Shown: positions 1-7,592 of the stretch, piece by piece
Numbering within the stretch: position 1 is the stretch's first letter
How the letters are laid out: each line of letters starts with the position of its first letter
Made by a program: the position numbers and the translations under genes
Notes under the pieces: generated by a model
Databases searched by the model: none
What the model saw: the letters and a program-made list of their open reading frames with translations, nothing else
Told to the model about the DNA's origin: nothing
NCBI GenBank assembly: GCA_028277395.1
Contig: JANQGJ010000043.1
Coordinates: 1-46,051, forward strand
Direction of reading: 5' to 3'
DNA: 46,051 nt
Origin: Bacteroidales bacterium
Lineage (GTDB): Bacteria; Bacteroidota; Bacteroidia; Bacteroidales; F082

Positions 1-93
1 TTCCAAAATTCCTGACAGATGGAACCGCTTCGCTTTCCCATAAACTTTTTTAATCATATTCGGTATGGTATGCTTAAATAAGTTTATGGTCAT
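1..93 (-). CDS. Partial ORF running off the left edge, unknown function
   Basis: An ATG at 93-91 overlaps the TGA that ends the KilA-N reading frame (ATGA arrangement). The frame then stays open for 31 codons to the left edge. The visible peptide starts MTINLFKHTIPNMIKKVYGK and is basic. The 4-base overlap is the usual sign of translational coupling, so this may be the second gene of the KilA-N operon. The fragment is too short to assign a family, and an open run of 31 codons can occur by chance in AT-rich DNA. Confidence 0.35.
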   Translation of the reverse strand, partial: MTINLFKHTIPNMIKKVYGKAKRFHLSGILE

Positions 94-919
94 TTCATGG
101 CTTTCATAAAATCCTTTTCGTTAAGCGATTTTAATTGTACCTGAACTATATCTCTCAATTGCTCAAACCTTTCAGACTTATCAATCTGGTTACGAATAAG
201 AATCGAATTAAGGTTCTCCAGGTTCGCCAAAACTACCAGTTCATTTAAGCCTGCAAAATCACGAATATTCATCCCCATTTTTGCTATATGAGGATTTGCC
301 TATCGCCAATCTTTCGCAGTACATTTGAATAATGTAACATTCAACAAATCAGCCTCCTCTGCATATATCAACCATTCTTTATCCTTATCATAGTTTTTCT
401 CAGGTAATATGCATTCTTTTACAGCATCAGTATGAATTTGGTAATTTGTTTTTGTTAGAATCCGTTTAACATTCCATTCAAGATTATACTGGTTATTCTT
501 AATCTCTTTTAGTCGTTGGTATTCCTTAATTAACAGTAGCTTGAACATCGGGCTAATCCAGGAACCAAACTCAAAAGCTAAATCCTTATGAGCATAAGTC
601 CCTTCATATCTACCCGATTTGGATATAATTCCGATTGCATTAGTTGCTTCAATCCACTTCTTTGGAGTCAAATTGAAACTAATTAATCCTGATTGTTTTC
701 TAAAGGTGTCGAATTCGACATGTTTAAAGTTAGGGTTGTTCAAAGACTCACATAATCCAATGAACTCTACCGTGTTGCGATTTCTCATCCAGTTGCGAAT
801 ATGGTCAGTACCGTCTTCATCTCGCACCATATATCTGTCAAGCTGATATAATCTTGTTCATCTTGTTTAACTATTGAGATAAGCTTATTTTCTACTTCTA
901 TCTGAGATTTGTTTGTCAC
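90..919 (-). pseudogene. KilA-N domain protein, broken by a frameshift and an amber codon
   Basis: Three pieces of one protein lie on the minus strand. The first starts at GTG 919-917 and reads MTNKSQIEVENKL through DYISLTDI. The frame is then lost at an ATATAT run (829-834); removing one AT rejoins it as LTDMVRDEDG. The second piece (830 to 303) carries the KilA-N core, including RNWMRNRNTVEF, EATNAIGIISKSGRYEGTYA and KEYQRLKEIK. It ends at TAG 302-300, after which the same frame continues ANPHIAK and NIRDFAGLNELVVLANLENL to TGA at 92-90. Bacteroidota KilA-N proteins are, as I recall, about 270 residues with this same C-terminal part, so this is one gene with two lesions. KilA-N proteins bind DNA and are common in phages and mobile elements. 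Either lesion could be a sequencing error; two together favour real decay. Confidence 0.85.
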
Positions 920-945
920 TTCATTAATTCAAGTTACCGTTTGTA

Positions 946-953
946 CAAAGATA
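946..953 (-). promoter_or_regulatory. Bacteroidota -7 box upstream of the KilA-N gene
   Basis: TATCTTTG on the minus strand matches TAnnTTTG and lies 26 bases before the GTG at 919. No clear TTTG -33 box is seen at the usual distance. The site supports 919 as the original start. Confidence 0.4.
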
Positions 954-1058
954 CTATTCTAATCGAACCTATTTTTTTGTACTACGGTTTCTCACAATGA
1001 ATGCCAACGGTTGTCTGCGCATAAACTCCCTTTTATTACTATAAAAATACCATATTGT

Positions 1059-1247
1059 TTATATTATTGAGTTTAATGGGATATATTTCTTCAAGATGTT
1101 TTTATCGTTATCCATGTTGAAATACAGATAATTACTTAAATAGAAAGAAATGAGCCCTAATATGGTAATTAACCATATGAATAGGCATATCAGCCAATTT
1201 TTTTCTGATTTATAAGAATATTTACGTGATATTTGGTTTTGAGCAGA
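1059..1247 (-). other. Start-less ORF with one membrane helix, possible gene remnant
   Basis: This frame is open for 62 codons between TAG 1250-1248 and TAA 1061-1059. It has no ATG, GTG or TTG before its predicted helix, which includes NWLICLFIWLITILGLISF. A lysine-rich tail follows (MDNDKNILKKYIPL). The first ATG falls after the helix. It lies in the same frame as the histidine kinase stop at 1262-1260, but that kinase ends naturally. The helix and basic tail look protein-like, so I read it as a remnant or a gene with an unusual start. Apart from this, 920-1259 holds only the -7 box at 946-953 and a 7-base inverted repeat (1160-1166 with 1172-1178). Confidence 0.3.
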
Positions 1248-1259
1248 CTAAAGAATAAA

Positions 1260-2780
1260 CTATTCTTTCTGTGGAATTCTTATTATAAATGTTGAACCTT
1301 GGCCAGGAGTAGACTCAACCTTAATGGTAAATCCATGTGCTTCAATTATTTTACTTGTAATTCCCAGTCCCAGACCGGTTCCTTTTTCACCTTGAGTGCC
1401 CAGGGTTGTATTTCTCACAAATCCGGCAAAGAGATTATCACATACTTCTTTAGACATGCCTAAACCTGTATCTGTTACTTCAATTCTAAATCCCTCATCA
1501 TTAAATACATTAATTGCAATTTTCCCGTTCTCGGGAGTGAACTTAACAGCATTTGACAATAGATTATTTAACACCTGGAGGAATAAAGTAGAATCCACAT
1601 CTATATATTCATCAACAATAATATTAGTGGAAAAGCTGATATTTTTTGATCTTATTTTATTATCAATGGTCCTTTCCGATGTCTCGATTAGCTTCTTAAG
1701 ACTGGTTTTCTTTTTTACAACTTTAAAGTTTCCAAGCTCAAGATTCGACCAGTGATACAGTTTATCATTATAATCAAGAAGACGGATCATTTCTTCATTA
1801 ATGCTGTAGATCATATCCTTATAGAAATCATTAAGCTTTGCAATCTCATCTTCATCATGGATGAGCATTTCAGTAATTCCCAATACCGCAGAAACAGGAG
1901 ATCTCAGATCATGTGATACAATTGATACAAATTTGTCTTTGTATTCAAGTAAAGTTTTTAGCTTTTTTTCGGCTTTTTCAAGCTTTTCATAAGCCAGCTT
2001 CTGTTCCCTGGCCATTTGAAGTGCCAGTTGCTCTTTATCAATATCATCATCCATGGGACGGATTAACAGATATTTTATACCATTGTTAATAATAGCATAT
2101 GCTGTAAGTGCAACTTCTGTACCATCAGAAATAGTTTCTGTCCAGATTCCTGACTTAAGTTTACCTGTTTTTTTTATTTCCCAGAACTCAACGGCTTCGT
2201 ACATAAATACCTCAAGGTATGGAAACACTTTCGTGAAGTTTATTGAAGAATTGCTCCCAAAGCCAGGTGAGAACTGCAGAAACCAATCCGGTACTGTTGT
2301 ACTGATTATTCCATTGTTCTCATCATTGACAATTATACCCAGATCACCAAACACATCATATGGATTAAATGACCCGTTTTGATCATTGTTACCTGAAGAT
2401 TCATTTATTAGATTGTTTTCGTTCAATAACTGAAGAATTTCCCTAATTCCTTCAACCTGATGGTTTTGATCAACAAATAACAACCAGTATTCATCTTTTT
2501 CTGTTTCAATTATATGTATGTCTGCATATACAGAACCACCTGATTTTATTTTGTTAAGGACTATTGGTGATTCGGAAGATGGAATCATGGCAAATAACGC
2601 TGGAACATATTCATGTATTGACTTCCCAGGTTCGGGTTTAGACTTAAGGTAATCATTGTGCGGACCATGATAATCAATTATTTCACCATCCGAACTTGTT
2701 TTAATTATCAGTATTCCTGTAAAAGGAGGTAACTCATTTACTAAATAATTTATTATATTTTGAGGTAAATTATTAAGCAT
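1260..2780 (-). CDS. Soluble sensor histidine kinase
   Basis: This 506-residue protein has an ordinary histidine kinase core. The H box is SHDLRSPVSAVLG, with phospho-acceptor His at about residue 290. The N box is NNLLSNAVKF (about 405-414), followed by DTGLGM (about 437) and GTGLGLGI. A short coiled segment (about 250-285) leads into the dimerisation domain. Residues 1-245 hold two sensor-like regions that resemble PAS folds but have no clear ligand motif. No membrane helix or signal peptide is visible, so it should act in the cytoplasm. No response regulator is encoded nearby. It starts 3 bases after the small GTPase stop, so it is probably co-transcribed with the GTPase and scaffold genes and may sense their state. 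That link is inferred from gene order. Confidence 0.9.
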   Translation of the reverse strand: MLNNLPQNIINYLVNELPPFTGILIIKTSSDGEIIDYHGPHNDYLKSKPEPGKSIHEYVPALFAMIPSSESPIVLNKIKSGGSVYADIHIIETEKDEYWLLFVDQNHQVEGIREILQLLNENNLINESSGNNDQNGSFNPYDVFGDLGIIVNDENNGIISTTVPDWFLQFSPGFGSNSSINFTKVFPYLEVFMYEAVEFWEIKKTGKLKSGIWTETISDGTEVALTAYAIINNGIKYLLIRPMDDDIDKEQLALQMAREQKLAYEKLEKAEKKLKTLLEYKDKFVSIVSHDLRSPVSAVLGITEMLIHDEDEIAKLNDFYKDMIYSINEEMIRLLDYNDKLYHWSNLELGNFKVVKKKTSLKKLIETSERTIDNKIRSKNISFSTNIIVDEYIDVDSTLFLQVLNNLLSNAVKFTPENGKIAINVFNDEGFRIEVTDTGLGMSKEVCDNLFAGFVRNTTLGTQGEKGTGLGLGITSKIIEAHGFTIKVESTPGQGSTFIIRIPQKE

Positions 2781-2783
2781 TGG

Positions 2784-3281
2784 TTATTTATTAATCATTT
2801 TCCGTGCAATTGAATGGAATGCATCATCAATTGCATAATTAGTTTTTGCACTTGTAATAATTACGTCAAATCCCTGACCTTTAAGATTATCAATATCGTC
2901 ATCGGTTATGTCCCATTCGTCTTTTAAGTCGAATTTATTGATCAATATAATTATTGCTGCATTGGGGGCTGTTTTTTGTGCCATTTCTATCAACTCAATT
3001 CCCACATCCAGGCTGGCCCGTCTTGTTCCGTCAATAACAATGAAGCATCCCGATGAACCCATTATATAGGCCGGCTTTATTTTTTGATAGTCATCCTGAC
3101 CATGAATATCCCATAGCAATAAGTTTACTTCGGTACCATCAACATTTACAATCTTTTGATCAATCTTAACTCCAATAGATGTTTGATACTTCTCAGAGAA
3201 AATACTATGAACAAACTGATGTATCAGGCTGGTTTTACCAACAGCAAATGATCCCAGCATAATTATTTTCTTCTTTATCAT
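2784..3281 (-). CDS. Ras/Rab-like small GTPase
   Basis: This 165-residue single-domain GTPase has all five G motifs. G1 is GSFAVGKTS (10-18). A switch I Thr lies in YQTSIGV (about 34). G3 is WDIHGQD (57-63), keeping the Asp, Gly and the Gln that positions water in Ras-type enzymes, with His where Rab proteins have Ala. G4 is NKFD (115-118) and G5 is SAK (about 142). Length and motifs resemble eukaryotic Rab proteins and prokaryotic Ras-like GTPases more than Era or Obg GTPases. No C-terminal prenylation Cys is present. Its ATG overlaps the scaffold gene stop by 4 bases, and the kinase follows 3 bases after it. Such GTPases usually work with a roadblock or longin-type partner; the scaffold upstream may supply one. 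Confidence 0.92.
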   Translation of the reverse strand: MIKKKIIMLGSFAVGKTSLIHQFVHSIFSEKYQTSIGVKIDQKIVNVDGTEVNLLLWDIHGQDDYQKIKPAYIMGSSGCFIVIDGTRRASLDVGIELIEMAQKTAPNAAIIILINKFDLKDEWDITDDDIDNLKGQGFDVIITSAKTNYAIDDAFHSIARKMINK

Positions 3282-5014
3282 AGGTCTTCAGGTTTTGAAT
3301 ATATTACTTTAAATGAAACCGACCGGACCGGAAATGCTTCGTTTATATCTTCAATAAAATCAGTTTTTGGCACCAGAACCTCCATTGGTATTCCGGCATT
3401 AATCATAAGGTTTATAAATTGCTGGGCTCTGTCGAAAGCTATCTTTTCATTAGCTTCCGGATTTCCTTCATAACTTGTATGAGCAATAACAATTATTACC
3501 GGTACAGAATCCTGTGCAAAATTAAAATCAAGAACAGTATTAACTTCATTGATCAAGCTGCTAAACTTTTTTTCCTGGGCTTCACTAAGCTCCACTATAT
3601 TGTATTTAAAAACAAAGAAATACTGTTCAATTGATAAACATGCCCTGTTTACAACTTTCCTGCTTACCATTGAGTTTAAACCACTTATATCCAGATTCAT
3701 GATTCCAGGTATCCCTGAATAATTAATCTTAACAGCATTCACCCAGGTTTCATTTGCCTCTCCTGAGATGAATAGTGTTCCATCTTCAAATCTTAATGTA
3801 ACACTATTGGGAGGTGATAGTTTTGCATCAGCTCTTTTCAAAATAATCTCTTCGTCAAGTGATATGTATGGCTTAAGATTAAAGCCAACCTGGGATGTAT
3901 CAATATCATAATTCATTGCAACAATATAGGGATCAATGGCAAACGGGTCACGTAATCCTTCAAATATAGTTTTACCGTTGATACCATCATCATCTGTAAT
4001 TACAATGCCGGGGTGGGAGCCGAGCTCCTTTTCCAGTTTATTAAATTTAATATAATCTACGATTGAAAGATAGGCCTGGTAGGATGCAAACCCAAGAATA
4101 ATCAAGAGAATAAAGATAAGTAAAAGAGGTTTCCTTTTCTTTTTTTCCTTCTGTTCACTAACAAGACAACTTTCCAAAAAAGGTGTAGTTTTCTCGAATA
4201 CACTTATGTCACCTTCAAAACTTTCAAGATGATAGGAAAATTTAAGGTGAATTTTCTCAATGGATTCTTTAAGCAATATTCGTAAACCGGAAGGTGCATC
4301 GCCATCAACAATTGCAGCAATAATTGCACCGGGTCCCTGTTCTATCCATATGTTGAACTGACCAACCTTAATAGTGTCAAGTTCATTTACATCATCTACA
4401 GTAAATGAATCCTGAACAAAATCCTTTATGGCAGACAACATTGATGAAACCATATCATCATTCTTTGTTACGGAATCATCACTATCCGATACACTACTTA
4501 ATAATAACCCGGTTTGTTTGTGAATTAAAAAGACCTGTTTTACCCTGTAAATATATGCATGAGATAAAACGATCTCGGCATATGAAACTCCGCTAAAAAG
4601 AGCTTTAAACCTCCAACCCATTCTCTTTGGAGAAAAACCATGTTCAAGGGTTGTGTTCAGGGAATTGATCATATTTCTGATGTCATCTGCTACGGCTTTC
4701 CTGATGGCAGGAAGCATTACCGGAAACAGAATATCAGAAAGAGTATGCGGATTTCGTTTTACACTGTCTTTTAAAGCAGTCTCAATAATGGGTATTAACT
4801 CATCATACGAAACTTTCCCCTTTTCAAGCATTAGTTTTATGCTATTCGGTAGCAAATCACTTATTTCTTCAGAAAATGCTTCAGGATCATTAATTAGTAC
4901 AGCTAACCTGCTAAGATCTTCAGTGCCAAGGCCTATGATCATTTTTCGGAGTTCGTTCAGTTTTACTTCCGATAAACTTCCAAAAAATCCACTATTTTCT
5001 TTTGATTCCTGCAT
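3278..5014 (-). CDS. Membrane scaffold: cytoplasmic domain, one helix, BON-like and OmpA-like periplasmic domains
   Basis: This 578-residue protein has no signal peptide. The helical N-terminal part (about 15-140) includes ELRKMIIGLG and PVMLPAIRKAVADDIRNM. Residues about 145-270 alternate strand and helix (RVKQVFLIHKQTGLLLSSV, then FNIWIEQGPGAIIAAIVDG). This recalls roadblock or longin domains that bind small GTPases; that is my inference. One helix at about 296-318 follows a basic KEKKKRK, placing the N-terminus in the cytoplasm. The outer part has a BON-like stretch (about 405-445) and an OmpA-like end (VIIVIAHTSYEGNPEANEKI), a fold that often binds peptidoglycan. I recall similar proteins beside Rab-like GTPases in cyanobacteria and myxobacteria. 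The gene overlaps the GTPase by 4 bases. It probably couples a cytoplasmic GTPase to the cell wall. Confidence 0.75.
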   Translation of the reverse strand: MQESKENSGFFGSLSEVKLNELRKMIIGLGTEDLSRLAVLINDPEAFSEEISDLLPNSIKLMLEKGKVSYDELIPIIETALKDSVKRNPHTLSDILFPVMLPAIRKAVADDIRNMINSLNTTLEHGFSPKRMGWRFKALFSGVSYAEIVLSHAYIYRVKQVFLIHKQTGLLLSSVSDSDDSVTKNDDMVSSMLSAIKDFVQDSFTVDDVNELDTIKVGQFNIWIEQGPGAIIAAIVDGDAPSGLRILLKESIEKIHLKFSYHLESFEGDISVFEKTTPFLESCLVSEQKEKKKRKPLLLIFILLIILGFASYQAYLSIVDYIKFNKLEKELGSHPGIVITDDDGINGKTIFEGLRDPFAIDPYIVAMNYDIDTSQVGFNLKPYISLDEEIILKRADAKLSPPNSVTLRFEDGTLFISGEANETWVNAVKINYSGIPGIMNLDISGLNSMVSRKVVNRACLSIEQYFFVFKYNIVELSEAQEKKFSSLINEVNTVLDFNFAQDSVPVIIVIAHTSYEGNPEANEKIAFDRAQQFINLMINAGIPMEVLVPKTDFIEDINEAFPVRSVSFKVIYSKPEDL

Positions 5015-5022
5015 TAAGCAAA

Positions 5023-5529
5023 CTATGAGTTTTTAAGTTTTTCAGCCATTTCTGAGAATAGTTCAACAACAGAAGATTTATTGACTTTCGAATTATCCAG
5101 ATCTTCAGATTTTGATTTTAGCTCTTGTTTGATCTCCTCTATTGCCTGCTTTAAGGAATCCTCAAAGCCGGATATTTGTTCGGTTAGCTCACTGATCTTT
5201 TCTGTAATACTATCAACAAATTTTTCTCTTTCATTTTTTGCATCAATATTAATATTGATAATTTCCTGTTTAAAATTTGAAATAATATCCTTTTGGTCTT
5301 CATTGTTCTTACCCTGGAGCTCGGCAATCCTTTTGGCTTTTTCATTTAATTCAGTTTCTATAGACTTAAACCGTTCATCAAGATCTTTTTTCAGCTTATC
5401 ATGAGTAATCTGATTTTCGCTTTTAAACGAAGTCAGTTTATGCTCAATGCTTTGAAGGTCATCACCAAATAGAATATCTTTTATTCTTGATAAATTTTCA
5501 CTCTCGGAACCTTTATTTGAATCTGCCAT
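5023..5529 (-). CDS. Coiled-coil protein of the GTPase operon
   Basis: This 168-residue, highly charged protein is predicted to form one long coiled coil (about 45-150), with heptad-like Leu and Ile spacing and many Lys and Glu residues. It has no signal peptide or membrane helix. Its N-terminal stretch RIKDILFGDDLQSIEHKL resembles the early segment of the scaffold downstream (ELRKMIIGLG then LSRLAVLI). The C-terminal VVELFSEMAEKLKNS looks like a conserved capping helix. It ends 8 bases before the scaffold start. A structural or oligomerising partner of the scaffold is likely but not shown. I do not recognise a named family. Confidence 0.8.
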   Translation of the reverse strand: MADSNKGSESENLSRIKDILFGDDLQSIEHKLTSFKSENQITHDKLKKDLDERFKSIETELNEKAKRIAELQGKNNEDQKDIISNFKQEIININIDAKNEREKFVDSITEKISELTEQISGFEDSLKQAIEEIKQELKSKSEDLDNSKVNKSSVVELFSEMAEKLKNS

Positions 5530-5566
5530 AAGTAATTATATTAGTTCAGGATACAGTAACAATTTA

Positions 5567-6163
5567 TTATTTGCTGTCCATCGGTGCTACAGGATATCTG
5601 GCCATAATTGCAGCAACTGACTTTGGAATGTTTTTTTCCCTTGATTGTGGATTATCATCAACCGTTCCGGAACCTATACCTTCCCAGATCAGTTTTTTAT
5701 TGGCTGCATCAAACACATCGCAAACAAGTGTTCCAACCGTATAATCGTAATTGCTAACAGTTGTTACCGATGTGCCCATTGTTGGTCCTCCCCAGCCCCA
5801 GCCTGGTCCATAACCGTAATATCCACCATACCCCCATCCTGAGTATCCTCCAAGGGTTGTAGTATTTGCAACCTGCTCTGTTTTCTTTTCGGTAACAATA
5901 AACAATGCTACCAGAAGTTCACCACCTTCATTGACATATTTTAAACCTCTTTTGTCAAACTCCTCTTTAAAAGCTTTCTCAATTCTTTCTTTGTCAAATG
6001 GCGACAGGATCTTATCACTTTCATCGGCCCAGCCATGAAAAGAATAGGTACTAAATTTGCTAAAGTCAACAGTTTTATCATAATCAGCTGTTACTTTAAT
6101 CCCACTACACGATACTAAGAAAAATATTGCTGTAAAAACAGCAACTGATAATGTTTGTTTCAT
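5567..6163 (-). CDS. DUF4136 lipoprotein
   Basis: This 198-residue protein has a lipoprotein signal peptide ending in the lipobox-like LVSC, with Cys at residue 19. The body matches DUF4136: DYDKTVDFSKFSTYSF near the N-terminus, a central Gly/Tyr/Trp-rich stretch (about 104-128), then GTLVCDVFDAANKKLIWEG and a short C-terminal helix ending in MARYPV. DUF4136 proteins are envelope lipoproteins of unknown function. The coiled-coil gene starts 37 bases after its stop, so it may be the first gene of the GTPase/scaffold/kinase operon, with its promoter just upstream at 6200-6207. Confidence 0.88.
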   Translation of the reverse strand: MKQTLSVAVFTAIFFLVSCSGIKVTADYDKTVDFSKFSTYSFHGWADESDKILSPFDKERIEKAFKEEFDKRGLKYVNEGGELLVALFIVTEKKTEQVANTTTLGGYSGWGYGGYYGYGPGWGWGGPTMGTSVTTVSNYDYTVGTLVCDVFDAANKKLIWEGIGSGTVDDNPQSREKNIPKSVAAIMARYPVAPMDSK

Positions 6164-6199
6164 TGTTATATGTTTTAATGATTTGCTTATTGATTACTA

Positions 6200-6207
6200 C
6201 AAATATA
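6200..6207 (-). promoter_or_regulatory. -7 box for the DUF4136-GTPase-kinase operon
   Basis: TATATTTG on the minus strand matches TAnnTTTG and sits 36 bases before the lipoprotein ATG. A TTTG lies only 14 bases further upstream, closer than usual, so the -33 element is doubtful. Confidence 0.45.
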
Positions 6208-6288
6208 CAAAATGTGTAATACAAATGATATCTGATTTATACGTGATACTATACTCAGTGGATTTTTACCGGAGGAATACGATATTAT

Positions 6289-6321
6289 TTTGTTCCATAT
6301 TTTTTTAATATGCTAATTTTG
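6289..6321 (+). promoter_or_regulatory. Promoter of mnmD
   Basis: TTTG at 6289-6292 and TAATTTTG at 6314-6321 are separated by 21 bases, a good Bacteroidota -33/-7 pair. The ATG follows 19 bases later. Confidence 0.6.
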
Positions 6322-6340
6322 TCAGGTAAATTAATATTTC

Positions 6341-7009
6341 ATGGAACATACTGTAATCAGGGTTACAGACGACGGTTCACATACTATTTATAACAAACTT
6401 ATTCGTGAATCTTATCATTCTTCTTTTGGTGCTATACAAGAGTCAATGCATATTTTCATTAATGCCGGGCTAAATCAATTTCGTGAAAAAACTTTAGAAA
6501 AAATTAACATATTTGAAGTAGGGGTTGGCACAGGATTGAATGTTATTTTGACATATTTATGGTCATTAGAAAATAAAATCGGAGTTGATTATTTTGGAAT
6601 TGAACCATTTCCCATAAGTGTAAATTTGTTAGATAAATTAAACTATCCTGAGAAAACAGGAGTTAATAGTAAAATTCTTGAAATGACACAAGACTTTACG
6701 GGCAAAGCTGTTCCTTTTTCAGATATATTTAATTATAAAGGTGAATCGACCGGAATTCAGGATGTGATATTGAAAAGGGAATATTACGATTTGGTTTTTT
6801 TCGATGCTTTTTCTCCTGAAGTTCAACCTGAATTATGGAATACAGATATATTTCAGAGTTTATATAAATCCCTGGTTGCAGGAGGAATATTAACAACGTA
6901 TTCATGTAAAGGGATAGTAAAGAGGTCTTTGAAAGCAGCAGGATTTAAGGTTGAGAAGTTACCGGGGCCACCTGGTAAAAGGGAGTTTATCCGTGCTATT
7001 AAGAGGTAA
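6341..7009 (+). CDS. mnmD: tRNA mnm5s2U methyltransferase domain protein MnmD
   Basis: This 222-residue enzyme should perform the last methylation that makes 5-methylaminomethyl-2-thiouridine at the wobble base (U34) of some tRNAs, using S-adenosylmethionine. The SAM-binding loop is FEVGVGTGLNV (58-68), and the family signature DAFSPEVQPELW lies at 155-166. The C-terminal TYSCKGIVKRSLKAAGF and PGPPGKREF are also typical. In E. coli this activity is one half of bifunctional MnmC; a stand-alone MnmD without the oxidase domain is the normal form in Bacteroidota. The gene has its own promoter, and its 3' end overlaps the convergent SpoU-type gene by 11 bases. Confidence 0.9.
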   Translation: MEHTVIRVTDDGSHTIYNKLIRESYHSSFGAIQESMHIFINAGLNQFREKTLEKINIFEVGVGTGLNVILTYLWSLENKIGVDYFGIEPFPISVNLLDKLNYPEKTGVNSKILEMTQDFTGKAVPFSDIFNYKGESTGIQDVILKREYYDLVFFDAFSPEVQPELWNTDIFQSLYKSLVAGGILTTYSCKGIVKRSLKAAGFKVEKLPGPPGKREFIRAIKR

Positions 7010-7529
7010 TGGAATACATATTTTGTTCAAACCAGGTAAATAAAGCAATTGACAAGGCATGCGTTACATTTAATGATGACAACTTACCCGGAACAGGTAT
7101 ATGAACTTTGCATTGTGATATATCTAACAACTTTTTTTGGATACCAAGTACTTCGTTACCAACAATTATCACAGATTTTTTCGGAAACCTGAATGAAAAA
7201 ATACTTTTTGAGTCCTTACTGGTTTCAAGTGCTATCAAAGTATAGTCTTCGGGAATATAACTCATTAATTCAGATGTTTTAATGATCTTCCAATTTATTT
7301 TTTCTGATGCTCCTGAAGAAGTCCGTTTTATTTTAGAGGTTTTGAATTTTGAATCGTTGTCTGATAAAAATAGTGTAACACAGGCATTTACATTAGCTGC
7401 TAATCTAAGTATTAATCCCATATTCTCCGGTGTTCTCAGGTTGTCGGCAACTATTATGGGAGATGATATACCTTCAAATGAACCGGATATTTGCAGGTTT
7501 TTGAATAGTTCAACAGATGAGTTTGTCAT
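6999..7529 (-). CDS. TrmH/SpoU family RNA ribose methyltransferase
   Basis: This 176-residue protein has the three SPOUT motifs: DNLRTPENMGLILRLA (29-44) with the conserved Asn and Arg, VIIVGNEVLGI (120-130), and HIPVPGKLSSLNVTHALSIA (143-162), which forms the knotted SAM site. Proteins of this family methylate the ribose 2'-O of tRNA or rRNA. It lacks the extra N-terminal substrate-binding domain of longer rRNA enzymes, so the target cannot be named; tRNA is plausible. It is convergent with mnmD, a second RNA methyltransferase, but on the opposite strand and not in one operon. Confidence 0.85.
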   Translation of the reverse strand: MTNSSVELFKNLQISGSFEGISSPIIVADNLRTPENMGLILRLAANVNACVTLFLSDNDSKFKTSKIKRTSSGASEKINWKIIKTSELMSYIPEDYTLIALETSKDSKSIFSFRFPKKSVIIVGNEVLGIQKKLLDISQCKVHIPVPGKLSSLNVTHALSIALFTWFEQNMYSITS

Positions 7530-7537
7530 AATAATGT

Positions 7538-7576
7538 AAAAAAAAGCCCCGCCTGTATAAATACGACGAGGCTTTT
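7538..7576 (-). terminator. Rho-independent terminator of the T9SS protein gene
   Basis: Read on the minus strand, an 8-base stem (7546-7553 with 7565-7572, including G-U pairs) is extended by AAAA/TTTT and followed by eight T residues (7545-7538). The loop itself can pair as GTAT/ATAC. It lies just after the stop at 7593 and before the SpoU-type gene on the same strand. Confidence 0.8.
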
Positions 7577-7592
7577 ATAGATTTAAATTATC

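Noticed and set aside
300..302. The TAG in the KilA-N gene as a recoded amber codon
   Set aside because: All other genes in the window end normally and one upstream frameshift is also present, so gene decay explains it better.
985..1025. Sequence with GCCAACGGTTG as an attC-like or mobile element end
   Set aside because: Only one half-site is seen, with no partner repeat or integrase gene; the likeness is from memory and too weak to call.
1160..1178. Inverted repeat ATATGGT-AATTA-ACCATAT as a terminator
   Set aside because: The stem is AT-rich and there is no T-run after it on either strand.
1396..1755. Antisense open frame within the histidine kinase gene
   Set aside because: No family features; it is the shadow of a well-supported gene on the other strand.
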